Source of the DNA: JBAZBO01 sp041671425
GTDB lineage: Bacteria; Patescibacteriota; WWE3; UBA101185; UBA10185
Assembly: GCA_041671425.1 (NCBI GenBank)
Contig: JBAZBO010000041.1
Coordinates: forward strand, 1 to 8,674
Reading direction: 5' to 3'
Length of the DNA: 8,674 nucleotides
Below, in pieces: positions 1-5,214 of the stretch. Made by a program: the position numbers and the translations under genes. A model generated the notes under the pieces. The model was given only the letters and a program-made list of their open reading frames with translations, was not told where the DNA came from and did no database searches. Numbering within the stretch: position 1 is the first letter of the stretch; each line of letters opens with the position of its first letter.

Positions 1-403
1 CTTTTGATAAAATCATCACCCTTTATTGCTGTAAGAGCCACTCTCAACCCACCATCGCAAGCAGTATACGTCATATACAAAGTGTCATCACCTTCTACCT
101 GAACAATTCTAGGATCTTCACATCCACCCCAGCTACCACCAGATGGTGAGTAATAGAAACATGAGTCAGTGTCATTAACTAAGTGCTGGTACACCGGATA
201 TGAAAGTCTCTCATCTACCTGTAAACCATCTTCAGAGAAAGCATATCCAAAGCGGGAGATTCCATCATCACCTATGGATCTGTAGATAATATGAACCTTG
301 CCATCTATCATGGCCACACCTGGGTTGAAAACTTGTCCGGATTCCCAACCATGTTCACTGTTTGGCGAAAGAATAGGGTTTTCTTTAAATTTTTTGAGGA
401 AAA
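1..403 (-). CDS. GH130 family beta-mannoside phosphorylase/hydrolase, partial at both ends
   Basis: Reading the minus strand from the gap to the window edge gives about 133 codons without a stop. The frame begins FLKKFKENPILSPN, then has FNPGVA (312-329), SRFGYAFSEDG, GGCEDPR (108-128) and LYMTYTA. This order is typical of glycoside hydrolase family 130, five-bladed beta-propeller enzymes that phosphorolyse or hydrolyse beta-mannosides, usually releasing mannose 1-phosphate. From memory, the Asp of the EDPR motif is close to or is the proposed catalytic acid; I have not checked this. ENPIL normally lies near the N-terminus, so only the first few codons should be missing, probably inside the N gap. 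The C-terminal half lies beyond base 1. A TAAAAT on the minus strand at 416-421 could be its -10 if the gap is really about 10 bases. Substrate and phosphorylase-versus-hydrolase activity cannot be told from this fragment. Confidence 0.88.
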
Positions 404-413
404 NNNNNNNNNN
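404..413. other. Assembly gap (10 N)
   Basis: Ten unknown bases join two contigs. The round number suggests a placeholder length, so the distance between the GH130 fragment and the sequence to its right is uncertain. The start codon of the GH130 gene is probably lost here. Confidence 0.98.
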
Positions 414-605
414 CAATTTTACGGAGGATTTCCTGACCTTTTTTGGGCAGTCTGTGCTTAATTATGATCGAGCGGATACTCTCCGGTCTGCCAAAAAAAG
501 CTATAGTCGTTATCTTTTCTTTTTGTTTATCGTCCATCTATTATTTAGGGCATTAAATAATATTACCGTTTTAAACCCCTTTGCGGATATTATTTACTCA
601 ATTTT
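414..605. other. AT-rich intergenic stretch with no supported gene
   Basis: Between the gap and the stop codon of the isomerase gene all three minus-strand frames contain stops. One plus-strand frame stays open but runs antisense into the isomerase C-terminus and gives a low-complexity Phe/Ile/Leu-rich peptide, so I do not call it. An imperfect inverted repeat (439-450 with 488-499, 11 of 12 matching, 37-nt loop) has no T-tract in either direction that would make it a terminator. Confidence 0.6.
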
Positions 606-1643
606 TTACTTCGTCAACAATTTCCCTTTGATAAAGTCAATAGTAGGTATCATCAAGGGGTCAATGTCATTCTTTTTCGCAAATAAAACACTACAATAGC
701 TAGAAAAAACTAAGGTCTCAAGCATCTCCTGAAGCAAGCTACCGTTCGAGATCTTATGTACATATGACTTATACCCAGCCTTGTCCAATATTTCTTTTGT
801 GATCTCAAATCTGTAAAGCACCCTGGGGTGATAATTTTCCGATCTAAAAAGTATTGGGGTTATAGATCCTTGCAATTTCGTAAGCCCTACAACAAGGTTG
901 TGATTAAGCTCGGGGACTTCAGACGCAAATGCCAGCCTTTTTGAAGTCTCATTCAGCTGAGTTGCAAATACTATGCCATTTCCTTTCATATGTTCTGCAG
1001 AGAAAATCATAAAAGCGTCAGAGTTGAACTTATCTACGAATTCCTGAGCAGAGGTTTCTATTTTATCTGAGTTAGCTCTTACATATTTGAGTGCACTACC
1101 CAGCTGACTATCAAGGTCATCACCTGACATTCCCTTGATGAGATTCAAACTACTAAGAAGTCCCAAGAGCCCAAACATACCATAACCGATACCCAGTCTT
1201 GGCATCTTGCTGGGATTATGCTTTGGATCATATTGATAATGTGGAATATTCAATTCATTGAATAGATCCGCCAATTTCCCTCCTGAGCACAGTCCAGTCA
1301 GGAAACATCCTTTTTCCTTGGCTTCACCAGCACAACTCAAAGTCTCTTCGGTGTTGCCCGAATAGGAGGAAAGAACCACCAAAGTATGCTCATCCACCCA
1401 AGCAGGAAGGGTATATCCCTGGCAGACGTATAGCGGAACAGCGGGTTTGAAAACTGAATTCACAACAAAAGCAGGTGTAGACGAGCCACCCATACCACAC
1501 ACTACAATATTTCTAATATTCTGATATTCAGAAGAGAATACGGTTTTCCTTGCTTCCTGCCAAGACTGGAGACACTGATCACCCAAACCAACTACCGAAC
1601 TTAACGCTATTTCTACACTCATTTCTTGTTCATTTTTATCCAT
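606..1643 (-). CDS. Bifunctional phosphoglucose/phosphomannose isomerase (SIS domain)
   Basis: Cytosolic enzyme converting glucose 6-phosphate or mannose 6-phosphate to fructose 6-phosphate. From the start chosen here (345 aa) the motifs are GMGGSS at residues 50-55 and SSYSGNTEE at about 92-100, the two sugar-phosphate-binding loops of SIS domains. QLNE (Glu232) and PELNHN (His248) follow, 16 residues apart, matching the catalytic Glu/His spacing of the archaeal PGI/PMI enzyme (Glu203/His219, from memory). A Lys-containing tail (IDFIKGKLL) matches the family's conserved C-terminal Lys helix. The frame could start 28 codons earlier at 1727. I prefer the ATG at 1643 because a TATACT hexamer (1650-1655) ends exactly 6 nt before it, and because 49 residues before GMGGSS suits the family. 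If GH130 follows on the same strand, the pair suggests mannose-containing glycan use. Confidence 0.93.
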   Translation of the reverse strand: MDKNEQEMSVEIALSSVVGLGDQCLQSWQEARKTVFSSEYQNIRNIVVCGMGGSSTPAFVVNSVFKPAVPLYVCQGYTLPAWVDEHTLVVLSSYSGNTEETLSCAGEAKEKGCFLTGLCSGGKLADLFNELNIPHYQYDPKHNPSKMPRLGIGYGMFGLLGLLSSLNLIKGMSGDDLDSQLGSALKYVRANSDKIETSAQEFVDKFNSDAFMIFSAEHMKGNGIVFATQLNETSKRLAFASEVPELNHNLVVGLTKLQGSITPILFRSENYHPRVLYRFEITKEILDKAGYKSYVHKISNGSLLQEMLETLVFSSYCSVLFAKKNDIDPLMIPTIDFIKGKLLTK

Positions 1644-1649
1644 TACTAA

Positions 1650-1677
1650 AGTATATTCGGGTGGAAGACAAATGCAA
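1650..1677 (-). promoter_or_regulatory. Predicted promoter of the PGI/PMI gene, leaderless
   Basis: On the minus strand TTGCAT (1677-1672) is followed after 16 nt by TATACT (1655-1650), then 6 nt and the ATG at 1643. Transcription would begin at or next to the A of the ATG. The -10 is good and the -35 weak (TTG only). No Shine-Dalgarno site is visible before either candidate ATG. Confidence 0.5.
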
Positions 1678-1755
1678 TAACTGATAGTAGTAAGGAAAGA
1701 ATCGGCTTTCTTGGCCGTGTTTGTCATACTTACATATTTGGTTCTATTTCTGGTG

Positions 1756-1761
1756 TAGAAT
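1756..1761 (+). promoter_or_regulatory. Predicted -10 element of the 1768 membrane protein gene
   Basis: TAGAAT ends 6 nt before the ATG at 1768. No Shine-Dalgarno site precedes the ATG and no clear -35 is seen at 16-18 nt upstream, so the call rests on the -10 match and on its spacing, which recurs at other genes here. Confidence 0.4.
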
Positions 1762-1767
1762 TGTTCT

Positions 1768-2217
1768 ATGAAGAAACTCCCAAGGCAATTTATCTATCCT
1801 GTCATCTTAGTAATACTTCTTGATATATTCTTCACACTGCTGGGGCAACCAAAAGAATATTGGAATAATCCCATCAAAGTGCAAGAGGGGAGCCCGTTTG
1901 GAGTATTAACACTTAGTAGTAGCCCATGGCTGTTTCTCTCAGCAATGCTTATTTATACCATTATTGTAAGCACGGCTCTCAGGAAACTACCATTCTATCT
2001 GGGAGTCTTTGGCACAATCTCGTTTTTCCTGGGGCATGTGTGGGGATCATCGTCCTGGACTTACACATTATTCCTTAAATACATAACGAAAAACCCAAAG
2101 TTAGAGTTCGCACACTGGTATGTGATGGTAGGATATCTTTTACTAATAAGTCTGACTACAACACTTTGGATAGGAAAATATCTTAAGAAGAACCCACAAC
2201 AGGTTAACAATACCTAG
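1768..2217 (+). CDS. Unrecognised multi-pass membrane protein (149 aa)
   Basis: I do not recognise the family. The protein starts MKKLPRQF, with a positively charged N-terminus, and has about four hydrophobic segments at residues 8-27, 52-71, 75-95 and 114-138, ending in a Lys-rich hydrophilic tail (KYLKKNPQQVNNT). A hydrophilic loop between the first two segments contains PKEYWNNP and an SSSPW stretch; GHVWGSSSW follows the third segment. Aromatic residues at the membrane edges and the clean hydrophobic periodicity support a real integral membrane protein. It is divergent from the isomerase gene (124 bp apart) and its TAG stop shares a CTAG palindrome with the stop of the opposite gene. A role cannot be given from sequence or context. 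Confidence 0.8.
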   Translation: MKKLPRQFIYPVILVILLDIFFTLLGQPKEYWNNPIKVQEGSPFGVLTLSSSPWLFLSAMLIYTIIVSTALRKLPFYLGVFGTISFFLGHVWGSSSWTYTLFLKYITKNPKLEFAHWYVMVGYLLLISLTTTLWIGKYLKKNPQQVNNT

Positions 2218-2552
2218 ACAATCAGTTTGTGCAAAACAAAAGAGACAACCGTCAGAACTATTGAGAACAGCATAGCTGTCCAGAAAGAGTTGATCTCAAA
2301 TCCAGGAACTATATTGGAGGCTAGAAGTACTATCAAAGCATCTATTACAAAGGTGAACAACCCCAAAGTCAGGATGTTTATGGGAAGAGATAGAAGTATC
2401 AGAAGGGGCTTTACAAGTACATTAAGGACCGCCAGGACGACTGATACTACGAGAGCTACCCAATAAGACGCTATTTTCACTCCGGAAAGAAGATATCCTG
2501 TCATATATACCGCAAAACCATTGATCAGGAATTTTACAACGTTGTTTATCAT
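2214..2552 (-). CDS. Small four-helix membrane protein, YvlD / phage-holin-4-2 type (PF04020)
   Basis: The 112-residue protein is almost entirely hydrophobic, with about four membrane segments. It carries the hallmark stretch LPINILTLGLF at 56-66, FVIDALIVLLAS after it, VPGF at 82-85 and a final FWTAMLFSIVL helix. This is the pattern of the widespread YvlD family, named for phage holins but usually chromosomal and of unknown function; in Bacillus subtilis yvlD belongs to an envelope-stress operon. Length is normal for the family. The preceding extended -10 leaves a leader of only a few bases. The gene overlaps the end of the convergent membrane protein gene by 4 bp. Holin activity should not be assumed. 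Confidence 0.88.
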   Translation of the reverse strand: MINNVVKFLINGFAVYMTGYLLSGVKIASYWVALVVSVVLAVLNVLVKPLLILLSLPINILTLGLFTFVIDALIVLLASNIVPGFEINSFWTAMLFSIVLTVVSFVLHKLIV

Positions 2553-2563
2553 AGCTACCTACA

Positions 2564-2572
2564 ATCATATCA
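2564..2572 (-). promoter_or_regulatory. Extended -10 promoter of the YvlD-type gene
   Basis: On the minus strand TGaTATGAT (2572-2564) matches the extended -10 consensus TGnTATAAT with one change. It ends 11 nt before the ATG at 2552, so the predicted untranslated leader is only about 4-5 nt. A weak AGGT (2560-2557) is the only Shine-Dalgarno-like sequence. Confidence 0.45.
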
Positions 2573-2601
2573 AATCTTTCAAGCTTATGGTGTAATCAAG
2601 G

Positions 2602-2621
2602 TTACAATTTTACAATTACAA
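2602..2621 (+). repeat. Three TTACAA repeats in the divergent promoter region
   Basis: TTACAA starts at 2602, 2610 and 2616 and covers the -35 element (2609-2614) of the downstream gene. The unequal spacing (8 and 6 bp) and AT-rich setting leave chance likely, but the position would suit an operator. Confidence 0.3.
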
Positions 2622-2637
2622 CCCGTAGTGCTACTAT
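2609..2637 (+). promoter_or_regulatory. Predicted promoter of the 2644 operon, leaderless
   Basis: TTTACA (2609-2614), a 17-nt spacer, TACTAT (2632-2637), 6 nt, then the ATG at 2644. Both hexamers fit the housekeeping sigma consensus well and the spacer is ideal. Transcription should start at the start codon itself; there is no Shine-Dalgarno site. This is the best two-box promoter in the window. Confidence 0.6.
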
Positions 2638-2643
2638 AAACTT

Positions 2644-3180
2644 ATGAAAAGGATACGTACTGCCTTTTCGGTAATATCAATCTTCACACTGCTCTCCATT
2701 TTAGCTGCTCCTGTTTTTGCTCTTGACCCAATATATCAAATTCCCAACAAAATAATTGATGTCTCGAAAATAGATATAAAGACCGTCTCATGTGCCATCA
2801 TAAAATCAAGTATCGACAACAGAATATCCAACTTCAACACCAGATATAACAATCATCTTGAAGTTTATACAAAGCTTACAGATAGACTCGAGCAGATGAT
2901 AGAAAAGTGGCAGGGCTGGGGATACGAGACCAGCAACGTAGAAGGGGATCTGGATAACCTTAAGGAAATGATCAAGGAATACAAGGATGACCACGAGGAC
3001 TTGATCGCAAAGCTCACCGCTGCAAGAGATTCTTGCGGAAGTTCGAGCTACTCTACAAAGGTAACTGCTGCAAAAGAAGCACTAAAAGAGCTTAGAGGGG
3101 ATACCGTTGCGATAAGAAATCTATATCAGTCGATCCTTAGACAGCACATACTTGAACTGAAAAATCAGGAGACCGAATAA
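2644..3180 (+). CDS. Secreted helical/coiled-coil protein of unknown function (178 aa)
   Basis: A signal peptide covers residues 1-26: basic MKRIR, hydrophobic core, cleavage after VFA. The mature protein is mostly charged helix with coiled-coil-like stretches at about 55-125 and 138-165. Two Cys remain, Cys50 (TVSCAI) and Cys131 (DSCGSS), one near the start of each helical block, so a disulfide clamping a helical hairpin is plausible. A GYETSNVEGDLDNLKEMI stretch lies between helices. I have the impression that similar SC...YNNH...GYDTS...CG proteins are common among Patescibacteria hypotheticals, but I cannot name a family. It is the first gene of a two-gene operon; the next ATG comes 2 nt after its TAA. 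It probably works outside the membrane, perhaps with the anchored acidic protein encoded next. Confidence 0.85.
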   Translation: MKRIRTAFSVISIFTLLSILAAPVFALDPIYQIPNKIIDVSKIDIKTVSCAIIKSSIDNRISNFNTRYNNHLEVYTKLTDRLEQMIEKWQGWGYETSNVEGDLDNLKEMIKEYKDDHEDLIAKLTAARDSCGSSSYSTKVTAAKEALKELRGDTVAIRNLYQSILRQHILELKNQETE

Positions 3181-3182
3181 AT

Positions 3183-3524
3183 ATGGAAGATGTTAAGCCA
3201 AAAAATAGTAGAATAGTTCCGGTATTAGTAGCAGGGTTGCTCGCCTTATCCCTCGCGGTTATCTATTTTGTTATGAAACAGCCATCGCAAACGATAGATA
3301 ACTCTAGCGTAACCACTGAGGTTCAAACTGAACAGGAGATGTCGACAGAGCCAGCTGAAACTGTGGTGACGCCGACACAACCCACCGGTACCGTTACCCA
3401 GACACAGACAGAGGAACTGGAAGACCATTCTGACGACATAGACAGCGACCTTAATTCTTTAGACTCACTTGACCTTTCCACAGCAGAGAACGATCTTGGA
3501 GATGATAAGATCTCAGATCTTTAG
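3183..3524 (+). CDS. Single-pass membrane protein with Thr/Gln/Glu-rich linker and acidic tail (113 aa)
   Basis: Residues 1-10 are hydrophilic, 11-31 form one membrane helix (IVPVLVAGLLALSLAVIYFV), and the rest is low complexity. A Thr/Gln/Glu/Pro-rich linker (about 36-76) leads to a strongly acidic Asp/Ser/Leu-rich tail (77-113) with repeated D-S-D-L / S-L-D-S-L-D units and no Cys. The topology is probably N-in, with the acidic tail outside. It looks like a disordered anchor or docking protein; the tail could bind cations or a basic partner. It starts 2 nt after the upstream stop, and an AGGAG at 3168-3172 inside the upstream gene is an acceptable Shine-Dalgarno site (11-nt spacing), so the two are co-translated. 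The stop TAG is followed at once by TAA. Function unknown. Confidence 0.78.
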   Translation: MEDVKPKNSRIVPVLVAGLLALSLAVIYFVMKQPSQTIDNSSVTTEVQTEQEMSTEPAETVVTPTQPTGTVTQTQTEELEDHSDDIDSDLNSLDSLDLSTAENDLGDDKISDL

Positions 3525-3553
3525 TAACACCTTTTTTACTCCAGGAATCCTGC

Positions 3554-3559
3554 TACAAT
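3554..3559 (+). promoter_or_regulatory. Predicted -10 element of the 3566 operon
   Basis: TACAAT ends 6 nt before the ATG at 3566. A T-rich stretch stands where the -35 should be, with no good match. It supports translation of the short frame that follows, because the leading ATG would sit at the transcript's 5' end. Confidence 0.45.
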
Positions 3560-3565
3560 TTAGAC

Positions 3566-3655
3566 ATGAACAAAATTAGGTCAAACAAGACGGTCAGGAT
3601 AGCTGTAATAGTCATTCTGCTCGTTGCGGCAATATATTTATATTTTACGATCTAG
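3566..3655 (+). CDS. Small single-helix membrane protein (29 aa)
   Basis: A short reading frame starts MNKIRSNKTVR, a strongly basic N-terminus, and continues with one hydrophobic helix (IAVIVILLVAAIYLYF) to a TAG stop. This is the form of a one-helix membrane microprotein. Three things support it beyond chance: a TACAAT -10 lies 6 nt before its ATG, as at other leading genes here; its stop codon is embedded in the Shine-Dalgarno site (TAGGAGG) of the next gene, which suggests coupled translation; and the basic-then-hydrophobic pattern is coherent over the full length. The function is unknown. It might assist the membrane-anchored excalibur protein that follows. It could instead be a leader peptide whose translation tunes the downstream gene. 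Confidence 0.6.
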   Translation: MNKIRSNKTVRIAVIVILLVAAIYLYFTI

Positions 3656-3660
3656 GAGGA
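3654..3660 (+). promoter_or_regulatory. Strong Shine-Dalgarno site of the excalibur gene
   Basis: AGGAGGA lies 7 nt before the ATG at 3668 and overlaps the TAG stop of the 29-codon frame. It fixes the start of the downstream gene and suggests translational coupling. Confidence 0.75.
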
Positions 3661-3667
3661 TCCATAT

Positions 3668-4111
3668 ATGAACGAAAAGCTCGATAAGATAGTAGATAGA
3701 GCTACTGATTACAGTGGCCCAAAAAGCAGGAAAGCCGCGAAGGGGTTTCTTGGCGTAGTGATAGTACTTTTACTGGGGGCACTTGGATTGGAAGTATCAA
3801 ATAGTGATTTTGACCTTGGCTCGATACTTTCAGGCAACTCACTTTCGGAGTCAAAGATACAAAGAGATGAGAAAGGAAATCTGATCCAAAATGAGGCAGG
3901 GGAATTCGTAACCAGAATAATGAGGGATAAACTTGGTAATGTGGTAACCAGCGGTGGAAAGTACACAGACGAATACAATTGTGACGATTTTACCACCCAG
4001 AAAGAAGCACAGACATTCTTTAAGAATGCTGGTGGTCCAAACAAGGATACCAACAATCTTGACGGTGACAATGATGGTACAGCATGCGAGGCATTGCCCG
4101 CTGGGAATTAG
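3668..4111 (+). CDS. Membrane-anchored protein with C-terminal excalibur calcium-binding domain (147 aa)
   Basis: Order of parts: a basic cytoplasmic N-terminus (1-25, with KSRKAAK), one membrane helix at about 26-42 (GFLGVVIVLLLGALGL), a polar linker (43-102) with two similar RDEKGNL / RDKLGNV segments, and an excalibur domain at 103-141. The domain has YNCDDF, a short helix (QKEAQTFFKNAGG) and the defining DGDNDGTACE at 132-141, an EF-hand-like DxDxDGxxCE loop. Cys105 and Cys140 are placed for the usual disulfide. Excalibur domains occur on extracellular proteins, sometimes beside surface nucleases, and are thought to bind calcium. Here no catalytic domain is present, so it is probably a surface-binding or structural protein. 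It is the second gene of the unit led by the 29-residue frame; its TAG stop overlaps the TAA of the opposite hydrolase gene. Confidence 0.92.
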   Translation: MNEKLDKIVDRATDYSGPKSRKAAKGFLGVVIVLLLGALGLEVSNSDFDLGSILSGNSLSESKIQRDEKGNLIQNEAGEFVTRIMRDKLGNVVTSGGKYTDEYNCDDFTTQKEAQTFFKNAGGPNKDTNNLDGDNDGTACEALPAGN

Positions 4112-5169
4112 AGATTATTTTTAAAGAATTCTAGCGTTCTAGCCATAGCCTCTTCAAAATAAGGCGCGGTTATGTTGTGTCCACCGCCAGGATACTCATA
4201 GAATTCGTATACTTTGCCGTTTTGGTCAAGTATTTCTACAAGATCCCTAGAATAACCAATATTCACAACCGGATCTTCTGTGGCATGGTGAATCTGCACA
4301 GGGGCAGAAAGATACCTGATATTTTTTGTAAGAGAGATCGAAGTCCAAAACTCATTACCAAAGTCTACTTGTCCTGAGTCAGATCTTATCTTCTGGATCT
4401 CAGGCGACACCTCCCTGTCCCTCTGTTGATCGCCCTCTTTGGTTTCAAAAGGTCTGTGAATGTAACTGGAATCGCTGATCCTATATTTAGCAAAATCCTC
4501 ATAACTATATACAGCCCCAGCCCATATAACGCCTACCTTAATCTCGTCAGAAACTAGCATTGCTCTTAACAAAAGGTTTCCTGCCATGCTATGACCCCAC
4601 ATACCAATCCTTCCTGGGTTTACATTTTCATACTTCTGGAGGCTTTTTAGGGCACTTATCGCATCTATCGTGTAGGCCGAAGAGAAATACGACCCTGAGG
4701 CATCACCCTCAGAATTGCCATTTCCCCTAAAGTCTATCTTAAAAACTACAAAGCCATTTCTAGCCAAATAATCCACATAATCTACATATCCACTGGTAGT
4801 CTGATATTGCAATGGTGGTATATAGCCGTGGTTAAAGACAATAGCAGGGTAACCTCCCTCGGGCATTTCACCCATAGGGACTGTTAGGAGACCGTACACT
4901 TTGTTTCCCTCACTGGTATAACTTGCTATATATCTTTTGTAATTGCTCCCATTTTCAAGTTCTTCCTCTATTAGAGGCGTTGGTGAATCTATCATCAAAG
5001 ACCTTAGATAATCTATGCTGATAGGGGAAATATAGCTTTCGTTTTGGGAAATATCCTTAATGGGCTCATTCATATCATCTGCTACTTTATCATTTTTGTT
5101 CAAAATATATATTAGGATCAGAGCAGTTGATATAGTTACTATTAATTCCAAAACAAGTGACTTCTTCAT
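4108..5169 (-). CDS. Membrane-anchored alpha/beta hydrolase, prolyl-oligopeptidase (S9)-like
   Basis: A signal anchor (MKKSLVLELIVTISTALILI) is followed by a linker and an alpha/beta-hydrolase fold, probably outside the membrane. In numbering from this start (353 aa), the oxyanion-hole segment NHGY is at 113-116, DFRGNGNSEG follows, the nucleophile elbow GHSMAG places Ser194, HATEDPVV places Asp299 and GGGH places His331, a complete Ser-Asp-His triad. The arrangement resembles S9 peptidases, acyl-aminoacyl peptidases and dienelactone-hydrolase-type esterases without the beta-propeller; peptidase versus esterase cannot be decided. The frame could start 14 codons upstream at 5211. I choose 5169 because TGaTATCAT, a near-perfect extended -10, ends 7 nt before it, and because MKK followed at once by a hydrophobic run is a normal anchor. 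It is divergent from the glycosyltransferase gene. Confidence 0.9.
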   Translation of the reverse strand: MKKSLVLELIVTISTALILIYILNKNDKVADDMNEPIKDISQNESYISPISIDYLRSLMIDSPTPLIEEELENGSNYKRYIASYTSEGNKVYGLLTVPMGEMPEGGYPAIVFNHGYIPPLQYQTTSGYVDYVDYLARNGFVVFKIDFRGNGNSEGDASGSYFSSAYTIDAISALKSLQKYENVNPGRIGMWGHSMAGNLLLRAMLVSDEIKVGVIWAGAVYSYEDFAKYRISDSSYIHRPFETKEGDQQRDREVSPEIQKIRSDSGQVDFGNEFWTSISLTKNIRYLSAPVQIHHATEDPVVNIGYSRDLVEILDQNGKVYEFYEYPGGGHNITAPYFEEAMARTLEFFKNNL

Positions 5170-5176
5170 AATGGCC

Positions 5177-5185
5177 ATGATATCA
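5177..5185 (-). promoter_or_regulatory. Extended -10 promoter of the hydrolase gene
   Basis: On the minus strand TGaTATCAT (5185-5177) differs from the extended -10 consensus at one base and ends 7 nt before the ATG at 5169, predicting a leaderless transcript. If this is the promoter, the upstream ATG at 5211 is not in the mRNA. Confidence 0.5.
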
Positions 5186-5196
5186 CGGGGCGTTAA

Positions 5197-5205
5197 TGCT
5201 AATAT
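5197..5205 (+). promoter_or_regulatory. Extended -10 promoter of the glycosyltransferase gene
   Basis: TGcTAATAT ends 9 nt before the ATG at 5215, predicting a leader of 2-3 nt at most. It stands back to back with the hydrolase promoter, 11 bp apart, so each -10 occupies the other promoter's upstream region and polymerases would compete. Confidence 0.42.
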
Positions 5206-5214
5206 TTTCATAGT

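Noticed and set aside
439..499. Imperfect inverted repeat (439-450 with 488-499) as terminator of the isomerase gene
   Set aside because: The loop is 37 nt, the stem is mostly A-T, and no T-tract follows in either orientation.
298..699. Plus-strand open frame of 133 codons running across the N gap
   Set aside because: It is antisense to the GH130 fragment on the left and to the isomerase C-terminus on the right, both supported by motifs. It passes through unknown bases, and its remaining unique part is low-complexity Phe/Ile/Leu sequence.
1644..1727. 28-codon N-terminal extension of the isomerase (start at 1727)
   Set aside because: It has no Shine-Dalgarno site, no family resemblance and lies upstream of a good -10 for the ATG at 1643. 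It remains possible; the frame is open.
2227..2466. 79-codon plus-strand frame inside the YvlD-type gene
   Set aside because: It is the antisense of a well-recognised membrane protein gene and has Arg/Thr-rich composition typical of an antisense frame.
3488..3540. Possible terminator after the 2644-3524 operon (GAGAT/ATCTC stem, T-run at 3532-3537)
   Set aside because: The 5-bp stem lies inside the coding end and is separated from the T-run by well over ten bases, so it is not a convincing intrinsic terminator.
3709..4071. 120-codon minus-strand frame opposite the excalibur gene
   Set aside because: The plus strand carries a strong Shine-Dalgarno site, a membrane helix and an exact excalibur motif; the antisense frame has none of these.
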